Of a stretch of 64,000 bases of DNA, positions 61,529 through 64,000 are shown piece by piece. This DNA comes from Fen-1038 sp042408355. Lineage in GTDB: Bacteria; Chloroflexota; Anaerolineae; Anaerolineales; Villigracilaceae. The notes beneath the pieces were generated by a model that was given only the letters and a program-made list of their open reading frames with translations, was not told where the DNA came from and searched no databases. The stretch is from the NCBI GenBank assembly GCA_042408355.1, contig JBHORD010000161.1, positions 3,612-67,611 of the forward strand, in the 5' to 3' direction. Both the position numbers and the translations under genes were made by a program. Position 1 is the first letter of the stretch; every line of letters starts with the position of its first letter.

Positions 61529-63004
61529 ATGCTGGTAGACAACCTGCCTAATGCTTCCACACAATTGAACGCTATTTTTAAAGCGTTCCCTGACTTGCTT
61601 TTGATTCTGGATGAGAACGGTCTCATCCTGGATTACAAAGCGGGTGACACAACCGCGGTTCCCACTTTCGCCCAATTTCCAGCGGGGCGGTCCATCGAGG
61701 ATATGTTTCCGCCTGCAATTGCCAAAAAATTTCAGCAGGGCATCCAGAACCTGAAACAGCACCATGCCATACAATCCTTTGAGTATTCGATCAGTCTTTA
61801 TCAGATGGAGCATTGGTTCGAAGCCAAGCTCGTTCCATCTGAACGCGGCCAGATCATTGTTATCACTCGGGAAATCACGAGGCACAAACTGGCTGAAGAA
61901 AGGACCCAGCGTCAACTAAAGCGATTGGCCGCTCTGCGGGCGATTGACCTGGCAATATCATCCACGTTAGATATTCATTTGGCATTGTCGGTCGTTTTGA
62001 GTCAGGTGACATCCCAACTGAACGTTGACGCGGCTGATGTGTTGTTGCTCAATCCGCAAAATAACATGCTCGAATTTGCCAATGGGGTGGGTTTCCGCAC
62101 CGAAACACTGCAACAAACCCGCCTGCCTTTAGGGGAAGGATATGCGGGAACTGCCGCTCTCAAAAGGAAGGTAGTCAGCATTCCAAATTTACAACATGGC
62201 TATACTGGCTTTCTTCGCTCGCCCAAATTCGCAGAGGAGGGCTTCCGTTCCTATTATTGTGTTCCATTGATTGCAAAAGGGCACGTTCGAGGTGTGCTTG
62301 AAATCTTTCACAGATCGCCCCTGACTCCGGATACTGACTGGCTTGATTTCATGGAAACGCTGGCTGGTCAAGCCGCCATCGCCGTTGAAAACGCGACGTT
62401 GTTCAAGGAATTGCAGCGTACCAATTTTGAATTGACTCTGGCCTACAATACAACCATCGAAGGCTGGTCGCGCGCCCTCGATTTACGTGATCGGGATACA
62501 GAAGGTCATACCCAGCGCGTTACCGAGATGGCGCTCAGACTGGCGCGCCGGCTGGGGGTAAGCGAGTCGGAACTCATCAACATTCGACGGGGCGCCATAT
62601 TACACGACATCGGCAAAATGGCGATTCCCGACAGCATCCTGTTAAAAGCCGCGCCTCTGACCTCGGAGGAATGGAATATTATCCGGCAGCATCCTCGTTA
62701 CGCACACGAACTACTTTCGCCAATATCCTTTGTGCGGCCTGCGCTGGACATACCAATGTACCATCATGAAAAATGGGATGGCAGCGGCTATCCGGAAGGC
62801 TTAAAAGGAACTCAAATTCCTTTGTATGCGCGGCTCTTTGCTGTAGTGGATGTTTATGATGCTCTTACGAGCGATCGCCCTTACAGACCGGCATGGACAA
62901 AAGAACAGGCCATCGCTTATATCCGCGAGGAAAGCGGCAGGCATTTCGATCCTGTGATCGTTCGTCAATTTCTAATGATGCTGGCAGACAGCGGCTCTAA
63001 TTGA
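61529..63004 (+). CDS. PAS-GAF-HD-GYP protein, probable c-di-GMP phosphodiesterase
   Basis: 491 residues. PAS-like domain 10-115 (FPDLLLILDENGLILDYKAG), GAF domain about 145-290 (LGEGYAGTAALKRK, then YYCVPLIAKGHVRGVLEI), HD-GYP domain about 310-480. Catalytic motifs: H332xxR-type EGHTQRVTEMA, HDIGKMAIPDSILLK (H359, D360), HHEKWDGSGYPEGLKG (GYP intact), and ARLFAVVDVYDAL. It should hydrolyse cyclic di-GMP in response to PAS or GAF ligands. It follows the DUF5317/NHLP cluster after 135 nt that hold no recognised gene. Confidence 0.88.
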   Translation: MLVDNLPNASTQLNAIFKAFPDLLLILDENGLILDYKAGDTTAVPTFAQFPAGRSIEDMFPPAIAKKFQQGIQNLKQHHAIQSFEYSISLYQMEHWFEAKLVPSERGQIIVITREITRHKLAEERTQRQLKRLAALRAIDLAISSTLDIHLALSVVLSQVTSQLNVDAADVLLLNPQNNMLEFANGVGFRTETLQQTRLPLGEGYAGTAALKRKVVSIPNLQHGYTGFLRSPKFAEEGFRSYYCVPLIAKGHVRGVLEIFHRSPLTPDTDWLDFMETLAGQAAIAVENATLFKELQRTNFELTLAYNTTIEGWSRALDLRDRDTEGHTQRVTEMALRLARRLGVSESELINIRRGAILHDIGKMAIPDSILLKAAPLTSEEWNIIRQHPRYAHELLSPISFVRPALDIPMYHHEKWDGSGYPEGLKGTQIPLYARLFAVVDVYDALTSDRPYRPAWTKEQAIAYIREESGRHFDPVIVRQFLMMLADSGSN

Positions 63005-63042
63005 ATTTCCCCCGCAAAAAACAGAATTTGTTTTCAGTAACC

Positions 63043-63124
63043 CACCTTACACAGTAGGGCGAGATTTATCTCCCATTTTCAGACGACATGGCCATCGCTC
63101 TACAGGGAAACTGCGCAGCGTCAG
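63043..63124 (+). mobile_element. 82-bp hairpin MITE-like element, copy C
   Basis: Flanked by TTCAGTAAC (63033-63041) and TTCAGCAAA (63125-63133), again a different, imperfect direct repeat. In the second stem, TAGGGCG still pairs with CGCTCTA (a C-G pair has become G-U), consistent with a conserved structure. Confidence 0.72.
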
Positions 63125-63133
63125 TTCAGCAAA

Positions 63134-63156
63134 TCAAAATGCCGCCATTCGGCGGC
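63134..63156 (-). terminator. Terminator after tRNA-Lys
   Basis: GCCGCC stem with GGCGGC, 4-nt loop, followed by ATTTTG on the minus strand. Confidence 0.75.
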
Positions 63157-63164
63157 ACATCGTA

Positions 63165-63236
63165 TGAGCGCGGAGAGGCTCGAACTCTCAACCAATGGCT
63201 TAAAAGGCCACTGCTCTGCCATTGAGCTACGCGCCC
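63165..63236 (-). tRNA. tRNA-Lys (anticodon UUU)
   Basis: Read on the minus strand: 7-bp acceptor (GGGCGCG with CGCGCTC), D arm GCTC/GAGC, anticodon loop CTTTTAA with TTT, 5-nt variable loop and T arm GAGAG-TTCGAGC-CTCTC. CCA is not encoded; the discriminator base is A. 72 nt in all. Confidence 0.95.
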
Positions 63237-63328
63237 GAAGTAAAGCGGACTGCATTCTATCATGGCCAAGTAGAGCCGTCAACGTAATAGATGCAAATCA
63301 GGTGGCATCTAATCAACGTGGAGGTAAA

Positions 63329-63652
63329 ATGGCTGAAGTAAATTATGTAAGCGAAAATGATTTTCAAACCGAAGTTCTGAATGCAGACAGACCCGTGCTG
63401 GTGGATTTCACCGCCGCGTGGTGCCAGCCTTGTAAGATGATTGACCCAATCGTGAAACAGCTGGCGCAGGATTGGGACGGTAAGGTCAAAGTTGTAAAAC
63501 TCGATGCCGACGAGAATCCCAATATATTGATGCGTTACGGCGTACTGGGAATTCCGACGCTGATTTTGTTCAAGGCGGGCGAAGTGAAGGAACGCATAAC
63601 CGGATACCAGCCAAAGGATAAACTGATTGCAAAGCTCAATCCTCATGTTTAG
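63329..63652 (+). CDS. Thioredoxin with WCQPC active site
   Basis: 107 residues. Active site W31-C32-Q33-P34-C35 in FTAAWCQPCKM; the usual Gly is replaced by Gln. The buried Asp26, the cis-Pro loop YGVLGIPTLILF near 72, and GYQPKDKL at the end are intact. Such a change shifts the redox potential in known mutants. ATG 63329 has GTGGAGG 4-5 nt upstream; the frame upstream runs across the antisense tRNA and is rejected. Confidence 0.92.
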   Translation: MAEVNYVSENDFQTEVLNADRPVLVDFTAAWCQPCKMIDPIVKQLAQDWDGKVKVVKLDADENPNILMRYGVLGIPTLILFKAGEVKERITGYQPKDKLIAKLNPHV

Positions 63653-63710
63653 GGAATCAAAAAACGGGTTCCCTGGACTGAATCCCGAAAAGTGGACACG
63701 AAAAGAAAGC

Positions 63711-63737
63711 CCTCCTGTGAGAAACCAGCACAGGAGG
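63711..63737 (+). promoter_or_regulatory. Hairpin that hides the IS3 orfA ribosome-binding site
   Basis: CCTCCTGTG (63711-63719) is the exact complement of CACAGGAGG (63729-63737); the latter includes the AGGAGG site 7 nt before the orfA ATG at 63745. Confidence 0.7.
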
Positions 63738-63744
63738 CGCTTTT

Positions 63745-64000
63745 ATGTCAGGAAGAAAAGGAATGCAGCATTGCGCGGTAGAAACGAAACGGGAAGCGGT
63801 GCGCCTGGTGGAAGAAGAACGCCAGACGTATGCGGCGCTAGCGGCCAAACCTGGGATTCGGAAAGCGAAACGGATCGAAGTCTGGGTAAGGATGTATCGG
63901 AAGGAAGGGGAGGTATCTTTCCACGAACCAATTGGCAGACCTATCACCGCTATCCCAATGTGCTCAACCGCTAAGGAAGCAGAACAACTGATCCGCGAAT
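63745..64000 (+). CDS. IS3-family transposase OrfA (partial, 3' end outside window)
   Basis: 85 codons visible. MSGRKGMQHCAVETKREAVRL, then a helix-turn-helix region AALAAKPGIRKAKRIEVWVRMYRKEG and GRPITAIP, match OrfA proteins that bind the element ends. No stop before the edge. In some IS3 elements the next frame (OrfB, DDE transposase) is reached by frameshifting; that part is not in view. Confidence 0.85.
   Translation, partial: MSGRKGMQHCAVETKREAVRLVEEERQTYAALAAKPGIRKAKRIEVWVRMYRKEGEVSFHEPIGRPITAIPMCSTAKEAEQLIRE

Larger units (their letters stand above)
63672..64000 (+). mobile_element. IS3-family insertion sequence, left end
   Basis: Begins with TGGACTGAATCCCGAAAAG, the terminal-repeat type of many IS3 elements, and contains the orfA start. 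The element runs past the right edge. Confidence 0.75.

Noticed and set aside
63164..63328. N-terminal extension of thioredoxin
   Set aside because: That sequence is the complement of tRNA-Lys and has no thioredoxin homology; a strong Shine-Dalgarno precedes 63329.

Overview
The window reads like a stretch of a Chloroflexota (probably Anaerolineae) chromosome. The gene content points that way: a combined STAND/TPR/SARP-type regulator, an EttA ABC-F protein, a mevalonate-type decarboxylase, NurA/HerA, tandem M1-like lipoproteins, archaeal-type split riboflavin genes, a DUF5317 membrane protein and a Q-variant thioredoxin. Several genes have a TANAAT hexamer 6-8 nt before the ATG and no Shine-Dalgarno, which suggests leaderless mRNAs. 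The assignment rests on recognised families only; no search was run. Most of the DNA is moderately GC-rich, with AT-rich accessory blocks at about 16.6-20.2 kb and 30.9-32.5 kb. Layout: 0-9 kb is a surface-glycan locus: ATP sulfurylase/APS kinase (PAPS supply), a GT-C-like membrane glycosyltransferase, an SDR, a CMP-nonulosonate synthetase fused to a HAD phosphatase, a NeuB-like synthase without its SAF domain, a PAPS sulfotransferase and a capsule-type GT-B protein. Together they suggest a sulfated, sialic-acid-like glycan. 9-11.7 kb holds YitT, a beta-hydroxyacid dehydrogenase and a SIMPL lipoprotein. 11.8-15.7 kb is a NurA / HAS-barrel-like / HerA repair operon interrupted by a shortened four-helix-bundle gene. 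15.7-20.9 kb is a defence and toxin-antitoxin island: gene remnants, a BrnT toxin with antitoxin, a DNA methyltransferase convergent with a GHKL ATPase, and VapBC. 21-28 kb has EttA, an S2P-like protease coupled to a HEAT protein, a mevalonate decarboxylase, a hotdog protein and a lipoprotein. 28-32.5 kb has a proton-pump P-type ATPase and a BglII-type restriction-modification pair. 32.6-41.8 kb has thiolase, FolK/FolP, a zinc-ribbon protein, a PBP1-like protein that has lost its catalytic residues, an RNase H-like exonuclease, STAS and PaiB. 41.9-48.1 kb has two tandem M1-like lipoproteins and a dioxygenase/RibD-C/RibA/SDR run. 48.4-57 kb is mixed metabolism (MFS, methyltransferase, imidazolonepropionase, cytochrome b561, arginase, response regulator, inositol monophosphatase). 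57-63 kb has a giant SARP regulator followed by a 47-residue membrane peptide gene, DUF5317, an NHLP-leader-like small protein and a PAS-GAF-HD-GYP phosphodiesterase. The right edge has tRNA-Lys(UUU), thioredoxin and the start of an IS3-family element. The most distinctive non-coding content is repetitive. An 83-bp hairpin element occurs three times, each copy flanked by its own imperfect 9-bp direct repeat (MITE-like). There are also short tandem repeats of period 7, 8 and 9, several abutting or overlapping start codons or lying inside genes, and a 26-bp perfect palindrome sits in frame inside the PBP gene.
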